From NCBI GenBank assembly GCA_013176395.1, contig JABMLP010000010.1, positions 682,001-746,000 on the forward strand: 64,000 nt of DNA, in the 5' to 3' direction. Numbering within the stretch: position 1 is the first letter of the stretch; each line of letters opens with the position of its first letter. Both the position numbers and the translations under genes were made by a program. Below, piece after piece: positions 1 to 10,675 of this stretch. The notes below the pieces were generated by a model. The model saw nothing but the letters and a program-made list of their open reading frames with translations, made no database searches and was not told where the DNA came from. The stretch comes from Venturia oleaginea. Lineage: Eukaryota > Ascomycota > Dothideomycetes > Venturiales > Venturiaceae.

Positions 1-2778
1 GCCTGAAAAGATGACCGATTTGAAGTGCATCGAGCTCCTCTGCGAGTCGTCTCCACCTCAAACCTCCTTCCGTGTCCCAGAACTCATTCCAGCTGTTTCT
101 GAAGCCATGTGGGACACTAAGCCCGAAGTCAAGAAGGCTGCTTACGGCACCATGGAGAAGATTTGCGCCCTTATCTCCAACAGAGATATCGAGCGTTTCA
201 TCCCTGAGTTGATCAAGTGTATCGCCAAACCAGAGAACGTCCCAGAGACCGTTCATCTTCTTGGTGCCACCACTTTCGTTACCGACGTGCACGAGCCAAC
301 ACTCGCTCTCATGACCCCTCTCCTCCAGCGTGGTCTTGAGAAGGGCGAGACTCCAATCAAGCGAAAGGCTGCTGTCATTGTTGACAACATGTGCAAGCTT
401 GTCGAGGACCCCCAGATTGTCGCCGCTTTCTTGCCACTTCTTCATGCCTGCTCTCCAGAAGAACTTTGAGACCATGGCTGACCCAGAAGCTCGTGAGAAG
501 ACCCGCCAGGGTCTCGACACTCTCATCCGTGTTGGTGACGTTAAGGATGGCAAGATCCCTGAAGTCTCTAAGGCTGGTGATGTTTCCACCGTTCTCGCCA
601 TATTGAAGGACATTCTCGGTAGCAAGCACAAGAAGGCTGTCGATGCCAAGTTTGAGCCAATCCTCGAGATGATCTCCGCTATTGCCGGTCAGCTCATCGA
701 CGAGAAGGAGGTTGAGCTCATCTCCTGGACCACCAACGCTGTCCCTTACATCTCTGCCATCATTGGCGAGGGTGATGCTCAGAGCATTGCTGATACTCTC
801 CGAAAGCGCGCTTCCCCACTCGCAGCTGCCGAGAACGAGGTTGAGCCCGATGAGGAGGAGGGTGAGGATCTCTGCAACTGTACATTCAACTTGGCCTATG
901 GTGCCAAGATTCTCCTGAATCAGACATCTCTCCGCCTGAAGCGTGGTCAGCGTTACGGTCTCCTCGGACCCAACGGTTCCGGTAAGACTACTCTCATGCG
1001 TGCCATCAACAACGAGCAGGTCGAGGGTTTCCCCAAGCAGAGCGAGGTCAAGACCGTCTACGTCGAGCACGACTTGGACTCTGCCGACACTGAGCAGACT
1101 GTTATTGCCTGGACCATGAAGAAACTCCAGTCTGTTGGTATCACCACCTCCCAGGATTCAGTCGAGAAGACTCTCAACGAGTTCGGTTTCGACAACGGTA
1201 TGCTTTCAGGTCCTATCACCGCTCTCTCCGGTGGATGGAAGATGAAGCTTGCTCTTGCCCGTGCCGTCTTCGAGGAGCCTGATATTCTGTTGCTCGATGA
1301 GCCCACTAACCACTTGGACGTCAAGAACGTCGACTGGTTGGAGCAGTACCTCGTCAACTCGCCTTGCACATCCATCATTATTTCCCACGACTCCAAGTTC
1401 TTGGACAATGTCGTGCAGCACGTCATCCACTACGAGCGCTTCAAGCTCAAGCGTTACCGTGGTAAGCTCTCCGAGTTCGTCAAGCGTGTCCCATCTGCTC
1501 GATCATACTACGAGCTTGGTGCCTCCGAGATGGAGTTTAAGTTCCCGGAACCTGGTTTCCTCGAGGGTGTCAAGACCAAGGCCAAGGCCATCATCCGTGT
1601 CAGCAACATGTCCTTCCAATACCCAGGTACCAGCAAGCCCCAGATTTCCGACATCAACTTCCAGTGCTCCCTCGGTTCCCGTATTGCCGTCATTGGCCCC
1701 AACGGTGCTGGCAAGTCTACTCTTGTCAACGTCTTGACCGGTGAACTCATCCCAACATCCGGTGAGCTATACCTAGCACGAGAACATCCGTATCGCCTAC
1801 ATCAAGCAGCACGCTTTCGCACATATCGACCACCACCTCGAGAAGACCCCATCTGAGTACATTCAATGGCGATTCCAGACTGGCGAGGATCGAGAGACCA
1901 TGGACCGTGCCAACAAGATTATCACCGACGAGGATGAGAAGGCCATGGACAAGGTCTACAACATCGAAGGTACCAAGCGTCGTGTCATTGGCATCATGTC
2001 TCGAAGAAAGTTCAAGAACTCGTACGAGTACGAGTGCTCATTCGCTCTCGGTGAGAACATGGGCATGAAGAACGAGAAGTGGACACCCATGATGACTGCC
2101 GACAACGCTTGGCTTCCACGCAACGAGCTGCTCGCTTCCCACGCCAAGATGGTCGCCGATGTCGATCAGAAAGAAGCTCTTGCCAGCGGTCAGTTCCGTC
2201 CTCTGGTCCGAAAGGAAATCGAGGCTCACTGCGCCAACTTCGGTATCGACGCGGAGCTCGTTTCCCACTCCCGCATGCTCGGTCTCTCTGGTGGTCAGCG
2301 TGTCAAGGTCGTTCTCGCTGCCTGCTCATGGCAACGCCCACATTTGATCGTTCTTGACGAGCCCACCAACTACCTCGATCGTGATTCTCTCGGTGCCTTG
2401 TCCAAGGCTATCCAGACATTCGAAGGTGGTGTTATCATCATTACCCACTCTGCTGAATTCACCAAGCACTTGACCCAGGAAGTCTGGGCCGTACTCGACG
2501 GAAAGATGACCCCATCCGGCCACAACTGGGTGCAAGGTCAGGGTGCTGGTCCACGTCTATCTGGCAAGGACGGTGATGAAGAGGAGAAGTTCGATGCCAT
2601 GGGTAACAAGATCGAGTCCCAGGCCAAAAAGAAGAAGCTTACGTCCGCTGAGTTGAGGAAGAAGAAAAAGGACCGCATGGCCCGTCGCAAGCGTGGTGAA
2701 GAGGGTAAGTTTTTCATCCCTGATTCCTCACATAGCAACACTAACATGTCCATAGTTTTCTCCGATGAGGACGATTAG
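1..2778 (+). CDS. TEF3: Translation elongation factor 3 (5' truncated by window; two apparent frameshifts)
   Basis: Fungal ABC-F ATPase that binds the ribosome and helps release E-site tRNA during elongation. The window opens inside the N-terminal HEAT repeats ([21 protein letters not shown]). Then come ABC1 with Walker [10 protein letters not shown] (near 970), signature [14 protein letters not shown] and Walker [16 protein letters not shown]2 with Walker [10 protein letters not shown] (near 1700); the chromodomain-like insert (about 1980-2100); signature LSGGQRVKV and Walker [12 protein letters not shown] (near 2350); and a Lys-rich tail. A 51-base intron at 2705-2755 (GTAAGT, ACTAAC branch, CATAG) gives the usual acidic end VFSDEDD; it is a multiple of 3 without a stop, so retention would add 17 residues. 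The reading frame shifts by one base near 443 and again near 1773-1776, where one extra base breaks otherwise highly conserved sequence. In an essential gene this points to consensus errors rather than decay. Confidence 0.96.
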
Positions 2779-3413
2779 ATTCGCTCTCAAGTTTGATGAC
2801 TGTCTATTTTTCTCGTGATTGATGATACCTCCGATGCATCCAGATTCTTTAGCAAGCGCCTTAGCGCACCATAGACTCTGTTCGAGTAGATGTCGGCACA
2901 CCAAAGAGAAGTGTCTGGCTGGGTTGGGGGTAGAGGCGTTGGGTCATTGGGTCGGGCATTTGTTTGCTCCTCTTTGATGGGCTGGATATGACTGAAATGC
3001 TTTCATCTGTGTTTATGATTTCCGGAAGCAAAAGTGCGAGTTCAAGTTAAATGCATATAGACATAGATATGTCTTCTGAAAAGTACAAGTATTTTCTTTA
3101 AAGAATTATCTAGCTTTACTCCTACTTTTTCTCTGTATTCTCATAATCCAGAGGAAATCATAGACCAAGTTCCGTTGAAGGCAGGTTTAGATCACGTGAT
3201 TCAGGATCCACCTCTTTTTTCATTCTGGTATCAAGCGGGAAGGAAAATCATCTATCCTGAACAATTTTTTTCTCGACATGAATTCGGAGTCGCTTTATTG
3301 TCAGTGCAAAAAAGACGTGAAGGTACCTAGGCGTACATCTCATCCATGCAAGCGCAGACTAGAGAACGTCTACACGAATAGAGGAAAATCTAGGGTTCCC
3401 AACGGGACGGATT
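2779..3413. other. Intergenic: EF-3 3' region, no gene seen
   Basis: No convincing reading frame. The first 250 bases after the EF-3 stop are probably its 3' UTR. A GATCACGTGATC-like palindrome (near 3190) lies in this stretch. It leads into the palindrome and LTR block. Confidence 0.5.
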
Positions 3414-3447
3414 GGGGCGGGTTATAGAATCTATAATAACCCGCCCC
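3414..3447. repeat. Perfect 12-bp inverted repeat
   Basis: GGGGCGGGTTAT at 3414-3425 is answered by ATAACCCGCCCC at 3436-3447 with a 10-base loop. It abuts the start of the LTR-like element at 3450. It could be the end of another inserted element or a hairpin; no protein is nearby. Confidence 0.8.
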
Positions 3448-3449
3448 GT

Positions 3450-3886
3450 TGTTACGGATACTGTCACGTGGACATGTATTCGGTTGTATTCGGATGTATT
3501 TGATTGCATTCCTGGGCATTCAAATGCATGCCATTCTATCTCCTTATGATTGGTTGATCGTTACATAGATGATGTAAGATCACGTGTGGTTCATTTGCTT
3601 CATTCTTGGGGAAATGAACAAAATGAACATATTGAAGAGCTAGGATTTCTTAGGAGATGGATCTCTATATGAAGGACGAGACTCTGCTCCCTCAGTGTCT
3701 CATATCTTCACTCTCTAGTTACTTCGCTATTGCTTTTAGTTAGTTAGCACAATTCACGACTCTTATATCTTGCAAGCTTCGCTTCACTTGTTTGATACGA
3801 TACTGTCGCCCCGGACCACTTGAACCCTATTGTACGGATTAGCCAAATCCAGCTAGATTACTTCGAGCCATAGCCTCTTCGTAACA
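3450..3886. mobile_element. Putative solo LTR, copia-like
   Basis: A 437-base stretch starting TGTTACGGATAC and ending CTCTTCGTAACA. The ends are perfect 7-base inverted repeats (TGTTACG/CGTAACA) with the TG...CA rule of LTRs. Inside are a TATA-like CTCTATATGAAG and pyrimidine-rich downstream sequence as in U3-R-U5. No target-site duplication is seen (CCCGT on the left, CTTCT on the right) and no internal coding region follows, so it is an old solo LTR at best. Confidence 0.5.
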
Positions 3887-4685
3887 CTTCTTATACTTAG
3901 GCTAACACTTTAGTAGTAAATAGTAAGGAGAGCAATGTTACGGGGAACTCGTTTCTCAACACAGTTGATTATGTCAAGACCTTCTTGACACCTGTGTTCT
4001 CTTGTTCTGGTCCGCGGGTTTGGGGTAAGGGCAATATCAGTCTGGAAGTACTTACCTTAAGTACATTCCCTTGCTCAGGTTCTTTGGAGGCTCACTAGAT
4101 CCTAGCCGTCCGATGTATCTCCCAATTCAATTGTCGTCTAACCGATTTGATCCTCAGATCAATCCTGAACGCTTGTCGGTTAGTATGAAGGTTGAGGGTG
4201 GGCTTGCTTCGTGTGCATATGACTTGTGCTTGATTGTATCCAAGTAAAAGGTCGTTACTGTAGTAGGTTGAAGAAGCTCCTATGTGAGAAACATAACATG
4301 AGATAACCACGAAGAGAGAAAGGAAAGTCCGTCCTAACGTCCTCCCTATATACCCTTCTGGTTCTGGGTGCCAAGGTGTATTCCCACACCTCTTGGCTCT
4401 TCCCACAGTTCCCACACTGTGGGCAATGCCAAGTGCTGTGGGAACTATGGGAATATCACGTGACTCCTGCACGTACTATTCTCTCTTAGGACTGACCTGG
4501 TTGCACCAGTCCCCTCTTGTGCGCCCAACGGATTCCACTCCACATCAGTCCTAACAACAACTTCTTGTTATCCAACCATCCTCTGCAAGTCCCGCTGTCC
4601 CTGCTCTTCGGTCTTGAGGTGATCTGTAACAAGCAAGCCTTAATATAATAAGAATAGCGAGGTAGAAAGGGGGGTTATTATATAC
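3887..4685. other. Intergenic, possible further LTR relic
   Basis: No gene seen. A second TGTTACGG occurs at 3936, with the same eight bases as the start of the LTR at 3450, and a CCTAACA end lies at 4550-4556; the ends are not perfect inverted repeats. A short palindrome (GGACTG...CAGTCC) lies near 4490. This may be a decayed relative of the 3450 element. Confidence 0.3.
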
Positions 4686-4916
4686 TGTGACGGGTTAAGA
4701 TCATGCCAGGATACCAGGGAAAACCACCCAAATGTGAAATACAATCTAGCTAAAGAGAAAAAGATAGATACACGATTGCAAACTCCTCTCAAAGAAGATG
4801 CCAAGCCATTCACAAGCTTGCCCTAGAATTATTCCGAGGCTTGACAGCTAGGTCCTCAAGCGCTATAGAGAGACAGGCAAAGCCTAGATAAAGGCCCAAG
4901 GGTCTAGCCCGTGACA
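4686..4916. mobile_element. Putative solo LTR, gypsy-like, 231 bp
   Basis: It begins TGTGACGGGTTA and ends TAGCCCGTGACA, imperfect inverted termini with 10 of 12 matches and TG...CA ends. The flanks TATAC (4681-4685) and TGTAC (4917-4921) match at 4 of 5 bases, as expected of an aged target-site duplication. No internal retrotransposon genes lie nearby. Confidence 0.6.
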
Positions 4917-5080
4917 TGTACTCGAGATCTCTTAAAAGTTGTTATTATTACGTGCATTGTACGCGGAAAGTCTTCATTCCGGGGCCCGCTTTTCGACCAA
5001 ATGCTGGCCCTCTGATTGGCTCAAAAACCACGGTAGGTTTAGAATGGGGACCACGGTAGATTAAGTAAAAAACCTCTACT

Positions 5081-5336
5081 TGTCACGGGGCGGGTTCGGG
5101 TATCAGGAGGAAGGAGCAGCAGCAGGAACAGGTATCATTCAACAGGCTATATACGAACTGGCAGGCAAACCAACAGGCAGGTTTATCGACAAGACATAGC
5201 TCAAAGAGCTACGAATTGGTTGAAGCCACGCAGGCTCTAAAACCCTTTCCTCGGCAGAACTACGGTTCTGCCTTGATCACGTGCCATGGGGCCATCCCAA
5301 CGGCGGGAAAGACTTGTCTGCGGTCGTACCGTGACA
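5081..5336. mobile_element. Putative solo LTR, 256 bp
   Basis: It begins TGTCACGGGGCGGG and ends GTACCGTGACA, with 8-base perfect inverted ends TGTCACGG/CCGTGACA. The interior differs from the 4686 element, so it is another family. The flanks CTACT and GGTAG do not form a target-site duplication. It lies 330 bases upstream of the CYP51 start codon. Confidence 0.55.
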
Positions 5337-5345
5337 GGTAGAAAT

Positions 5346-5374
5346 AGGGACGGCCTTAAAATAAGGCCGTCCCT
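5346..5374. repeat. Perfect 13-bp palindrome upstream of CYP51
   Basis: AGGGACGGCCTTA (5346-5358), spacer AAA, then TAAGGCCGTCCCT (5362-5374). It sits between the LTR at 5336 and the CYP51 start at 5666. It could be a footprint of a transposon, a dyad binding site or a hairpin in the transcript leader; the sequence alone does not decide. Confidence 0.85.
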
Positions 5375-5665
5375 TACAATACCCCGACTACCCCTAGAAA
5401 TACCTACTTCATTATAGCAGCCTCGAACCCGGCCTTTGTCGCGTTTAATCTTAAGTTTTCACGTCTTGTTTACAGAGACAATATGGGTCAGCCTCATCGG
5501 CGTCAAGAACGACATCTCGACAGGAGAACTCACCCTTTCAACTGGTGGCGTCCAGCCGTCCCAGCCCCCACTCTGTGGCACCCTCAGGAGCCAGCCCGAG
5601 TCACTTAACATCTCGACGCGCTTCTCAATCATTTCCGAAGCAGCTTCAAGTTTGTTGTCTTAACC

Positions 5666-7330
5666 ATGTCGAATCCGTTGAACATCTTCCACACTTACAG
5701 TACTGTGCCTCTTTCCATCTCCATCCCTGTCACACTCTTCTTCATCATTGTCACCGCCATAATTCAGAATGTACTTTCCCAACTCCTCCTTGGGCAAATC
5801 ACGAATCCAAACGAGCCACCACTGGTCTTCCACATTTTCCCCTTGATCGGAAGCACCATCCAGTATGGCATGGATCCATACAAGTTCTTCTTTGAATGCC
5901 GAGCCAAATATGGGGACTGCTTTACGTTTATTCTTCTAGGAAAACCTACCACAGTCTATCTCGGCGCAAAAGGAAACAATTTCATTCTGAATGGCAAGCA
6001 TGCTGATTTGAATGCTGAAGAGGTGTATGGAAAGCTTACGACACCGTGTTTCGGGAAAGGAGTGGTTTATGATTGCTCAAATGAGCGGCTAATGGATCAA
6101 AAGAGAGTGAGTTTTGCGTTTGGTATAAAATCTTTCAAATGCTGTACTCACATCTCTCTCAGCTTGTCAAGGAAGGCTTTACGTCCCAAGCGTTGCGAAC
6201 TTACATCCCTAAATTTGTGTATGAAGTGACCAATTACACCGCAAACTCTCCTCATTTCTCAGGCCAATCTGGAATCAGCAACATTACTGAAGTGCTCTCG
6301 GAGATTACGCTCTACACCGCCTCATCCTCCCTCCAGGGAAAAGAAGTGCGCTCAAAACTTGACTCTACCTTTTCAGTTCTTTATCGCCACCTAGACGATG
6401 GTTTCCAGCCCATCAATTTCATGGCGCCTTGGCTTCCTCTGCCGGCAAATCGGCGACGGGATCATGCGCAGAAAGTTATGGAAGGACTGTACCACGACAT
6501 CATCAAGAAACGAAGGCAGGAAGGGAACCGGGACGACGAAACAGATATGATCTGGAGCCTCATGGATGCAACGTACAAAGATGAAACAACGATACCTGAT
6601 GTTCACATCGCACGCGTGATGATCGCCCTGCTGATGGGCGGCCAACATAATACAGCGGCATCAGGAGCCTGGATCATGCTCAATCTCGCTCACAAGCCGG
6701 AACTCATAGAAGAGCTGTACCAAGAACAACTCTCGGTTCTCGGTTCGCTAGATGAGGAGTTTACATGGGAGAATCTTCAGCAAATGACACTAAATGGACA
6801 TGTGATCAAGGAGACGATGAGATTACATTCACCAATACATTCAATCATGCGAAAAGTCAAGTCTCCCATGCCCGTACCAGGGACTGGGTGGACCATCCCA
6901 ATTGGCCATACTCTTCTCGCATCACCGGGAGTACCAGCACGCGACCCAGAATTGTTTCCTGATCCTCTGACATGGAATCCGCATCGATGGGACAAAGCTG
7001 GAAATCCAGAAACAGCTGACGATTCGTCAAAGATCGATTATGGTTTCGGTATGATTTCGAAATCGGCGAGTAGTCCTTATCTACCGTTTGGAGCAGGAAG
7101 ACATCGATGCGTGGGTGAGCAATATGCGTATGCGCAGCTGGGAGCTATCATCGCTACCATGGTGAGGTTGTTGAAGTGGGAGCAAGTCGATCCTCAGGCG
7201 CCTTTTCCGGCGACAGATTATTCGGTGAGTTTACTCCGTTTTGCTCTCCTTGGGTTATCAATGCTGATGCTTTTAGTCCATGTTCTCGAGACCAATGAAC
7301 CAGGCGACAATTCGATGGACGAAACGATGA
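5666..7330 (+). CDS. cyp51: Sterol 14-alpha-demethylase (CYP51), 518 aa
   Basis: Cytochrome P450 that removes the 14-alpha-methyl group of eburicol/lanosterol in ergosterol synthesis at the ER; the target of azoles. Three exons: 5666-6106, 6163-7224, 7277-7330; introns of 56 and 52 bases with GTGAGT donors. An N-terminal membrane helix covers about residues 15-40. The substrate-pocket segment VVYDCSN with its conserved Tyr, the K-helix ETMR (E364, R367), and the heme loop [12 protein letters not shown] (Cys463) are all present. The I-helix motif reads GGQHNTAAS, with Asn310 where CYP51 enzymes usually have Thr or Ser. The spliced end [15 protein letters not shown] matches the family. Length is usual (about 520). 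Fungi often carry two or three paralogs; which one this is cannot be settled here. Its upstream region is LTR-rich. Confidence 0.96.
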
Positions 7331-7729
7331 TATGGTGGGGTCACTCTATGCTGACTTGCTATGTCTGATGGAAATGCATAATTCCATCCATCACCTGCAT
7401 CTTTCACTCTCCCCTTCATCTTTTCTAGACGAAATACCTCCGAAGCAAACGAGATCTTATCTTTACAATTTCTACTTCCTCGTACCATCTTTGTGATCAC
7501 ATTTCTTCCCTTGAAATTGATTCATTTCGAACCTCAGTATAATCAAAGCATTGGATCCTTATCTCAGACATACCCGTATCTGATATAGGACATACCGGGA
7601 GCGGGCGATATTGAGCCCTCTAGAGTTGCCTAAACTTCGTGAGACTATCATTCAGCTGCGCCTCATTAACAGCATTGACAAAGCATCAATGTTAAAGAAT
7701 GCACAACGCAAAGAACACTGCGGCTATCC
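7331..7729. other. Intergenic between CYP51 and a gene remnant
   Basis: CYP51 3' flank. No supported gene or RNA signal seen. Confidence 0.4.
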
Positions 7730-8137
7730 ATGGACGAAGCCGTTGCCAAGCATTCTCTCCTTGTCGCATAATGGAAGGCAGCCGTCCACGCAGACGTCGC
7801 TGCTCGTAAGTCCGATCAGTCCTCCCGATTCAACACCTATATCAAATACTTACATGATATAGACCCCGGGGGCGGCGGTGGCATCTGGGAAATTGGTTCC
7901 GATCCCAGAATAGTAATATGCAACTTTACCAGTCCCGGTCCCGGTGACGTAAAATACAAGGGTCAAGGTCAACTACCTGGATCGCTATTGTTTAATGACA
8001 TGGACCATTTGACTAGGAAATGTATTGGGAGAGGACCGGTGTTACAGTATCTATTTGATCCGAATGGGCCTAAGGCGGTGGAGAAAGCGAATAGTGCTGC
8101 TGCCTCTACTGGAAAAGAGAGGCGTGAAGTTGAATAG
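7730..8137 (+). pseudogene. Probable remnant of a small gene, function unknown
   Basis: A 91-codon open frame without its own ATG (7865-8137) has protein-like composition: GGGIWEIGSDPR, then CNFTSPGPGDVKYKGQGQLP, ending in a Lys/Arg-rich tail. It follows a plausible intron (7806-7862, GTAAGT to ATATAG). The only upstream frame that splices in phase starts at an ATG at 7730 but holds a TAA stop at 7769-7771, before the donor. So the gene looks broken by one stop, or its true first exon lies elsewhere. I do not recognise the family. Confidence 0.4.
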
Positions 8138-8561
8138 AAGTCTCGACTTTGTGTAGCCTAAATCAACGGGATTGACGTTGTTCTGGCATGGTTTATCATG
8201 AGGCTCATCCGTATCGAGGGCGATAAGTATCATGGTGAGGTCTGAAGATCAAATGGCTGAGGAGTTGCGCACGAAGGAAGTTTGATAAAAGAAGAGCCTG
8301 GCAAAATATGAGCTTGCAGGCTGCTAATAGCAGTCAGGCCCTCAGTATATTCATCGTTGCAGTGTTCCCACAGTGTCTAGGAATCATCGTTTTCTTTTCA
8401 AGCCCAAGCCCAAGCTCTTCTACTTGGAGCCTCAGATCTCTCATATAGGAACCCCCCTTGCCTTCAAACAACGAGAATAAAATTCTTGCCTGGAAGCCCT
8501 ATGATGATGCCCATGATCAACTCTAGGTTGCCGACATCAAAGAGACACATGATACACACAC
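8138..8561. other. Intergenic, convergent ends
   Basis: Lies between the plus-strand remnant and the minus-strand amidase stop; presumably 3' UTRs. Nothing else seen. Confidence 0.4.
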
Positions 8562-10381
8562 TCACCTCCCATCCCACCCATCCAACCCCAACTCAGGCAC
8601 CTCCCAAGCCTTCGCAACCCTAAACAAACACCCCTCCTCAAACTTCCTCCCCACAATCTGCATAGCAACAGGCAACCTCCCCTCACTCACCTCCGCAAAC
8701 CCAATCGGCATAACCAACCCCGGATGTCCCGTAACGTTGAACCCACACGTATTCAACGTAGCACCGATACTCGGGTCCATCTTCTCACTCACACTCCTAC
8801 TCCTTTCCGGGTGCTTAGACCCCGGGGTCGGGTTCGAAGGGAGGAGAAGGACATCGTAGTTTTGCAGAGCGGCGTCGTAGGCGGCGATGAGTTGGTGGAC
8901 GTGACAGATTGCCTTTGCGGTGATTTGACGGGATGAGGGATTTTGTTTTAAGAGTTCGCCGCCGAGGAAAACATTGACGACTGCGGGGTTTGCTTCTGTG
9001 AGTTTGTCGTAGGTTGTTTGGGTGAAGGGGGGTGGGGAGATATCTGGTAAGGGGTAATTGAGGAGTGGTGAAGGGTTGTTTTGGAACCCGTAGTGGTATA
9101 ATCCGAGACGGGTTGCTATTGTCCAGATTGAAGGGGCGATGGTGTGTTCCTGGATTGAGATTTCGTCGATGTGGGCGCCGATGGCGCGGAAACGATCGAC
9201 GGCTTTGGCGAAGGATGTTTTGCAGGCGGAGGAGAGGTTGAGAACTGTGAGGGATTCTTTGATGACGCCGATTCGGAGACCTTTGCCTGCTGATTCGGGC
9301 GTCCATTCTTCAGCTTCCTTCTTGGTGGTAATCCATTTCTCCAGGTCCGACTTGTAATCTTTGACTTGAGATCTCAGTGGAGATAAAGGCGTCATCCTAG
9401 GATCCATCCCATCATACCCAGCCAACACAGAAAGCAACGTCGCCATATCCTCCAAGTTCCCCGCAATAGGTCCAGCGTGATCAAGCAACGGATGCAGAGA
9501 CATAATCCCCGTATAAGGGATCAATCCATGCGTAGGTTTCAATCCATAAACACCGCAATAACTTGCTGGAATCCTGATGCTGCCTCCCTGATCGCCACCA
9601 ATCGCCATATCAACGCCTTCACCTAGTTTATCTTCAACACTTGGGAGGCCATGACGTTTTCTCCATGCATTAACGACTTTGACGGCGACGAGAGCCGTAG
9701 GACCTGAACTGCTTCCTCCTGCTGTCCAGCCGTGGAGCCAGGGATTATGCACGGGTCCTGAAGCACTGGTGAAAGATAATGGGGACATGGAGAAGTTTTC
9801 GCAAGTTGCTGAGCCGGCCACTGTAGCACCGGACTGGAGGAGGCGTTGCACGACGATGGCATCGATGGTTGGTACGTGCGGTTCAGAAGATGCAGTGATA
9901 AACTCGGGGAATGTGCCGTCTGTCAGTGGTACTTCGGCAAGAGAAATGTTGTCCTTGAGTGCTACAGTGACACCTGACAATCGTGTGTCGGTGGGCGCTG
10001 GTGATTTGATTTCCGTCTAAGCAGGAAATGAGCTGCCGATGTCTTAAGATAGTTTCGTCTCGCTTACTTGACAAGCCCAAGCATTCAACGGATTCTCTGA
10101 AGCTTTCTTCCATGTCCTAGGCAAAGTCACTTCTTCTGGTTTTAATCTCGGATCGACATAGGCAGGCAAATGGGCGACTTGGGTCAAAGTAGCATCTAGA
10201 GAGTTGAGAAGAAACAGATAGTCCTTTTCATCTTGTTCTGGGATCTTGAAATTGTTGGAGGTTGCTATTGCTTGGATTTGCTCCGACGTGACTGCAAGTA
10301 GTCTGTTAGTAGCTAAAAATCAAAGATAAGAGGTTGAAACTCACCTGTCGGCTTGCCATTGCTGAGAAAAACGACAGACAT
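8562..10381 (-). CDS. Amidase-signature family hydrolase, 571 aa
   Basis: Hydrolyses a C-N amide bond; the substrate cannot be read from sequence. Exons on the minus strand: 10381-10345, 10291-10068, 10016-8562, with introns of 53 and 51 bases. The start is the ATG at 10381 (MSVVFLSNGKPT). The Ser-cisSer-Lys triad of the family is visible: Lys108 in ALKDN, the Ser cluster GGSSSG (about 187-192) and the nucleophile Ser in GGDQGGSIRIPAS (about 233). The GGDQGGS form resembles amidases of the nitrile-pathway type rather than GatA, but that is inference. There is no signal peptide, so it is likely cytosolic. The stop TGA is followed at once by GTG, so a short extra exon cannot be excluded. Confidence 0.9.
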
Positions 10382-10675
10382 GGTGTTCAATCGTTCGGTA
10401 CTCAGAGTTCAGCAGTCGAATGAGTTGCAGCCATCCTGATTTATATCAGGAGTGAGAATGGTCGGAAGTGGAGCCCGCGAGATCGGTCGCTTATCTTTCG
10501 AATCTCATCGCATGTAACGAGGAATGCGATTGACTAGTATTGTTCGGCTCTCAAAGCCGACGTATGTAAGGAACCGTGTCTATCATGCTGTGCTATCATA
10601 ACACCACCAAAACGCTGATCAATGGTACTCAATATACATCCTTACCTGTGGAATCAACGCCTGCCATAATCACCA

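Noticed and set aside
443..1776. Programmed +1 frameshifting in EF-3
   Set aside because: No shared slippery heptamer or rare-codon site, two breaks in one gene, and the same sort of break in unrelated genes. Not a claim without cDNA.
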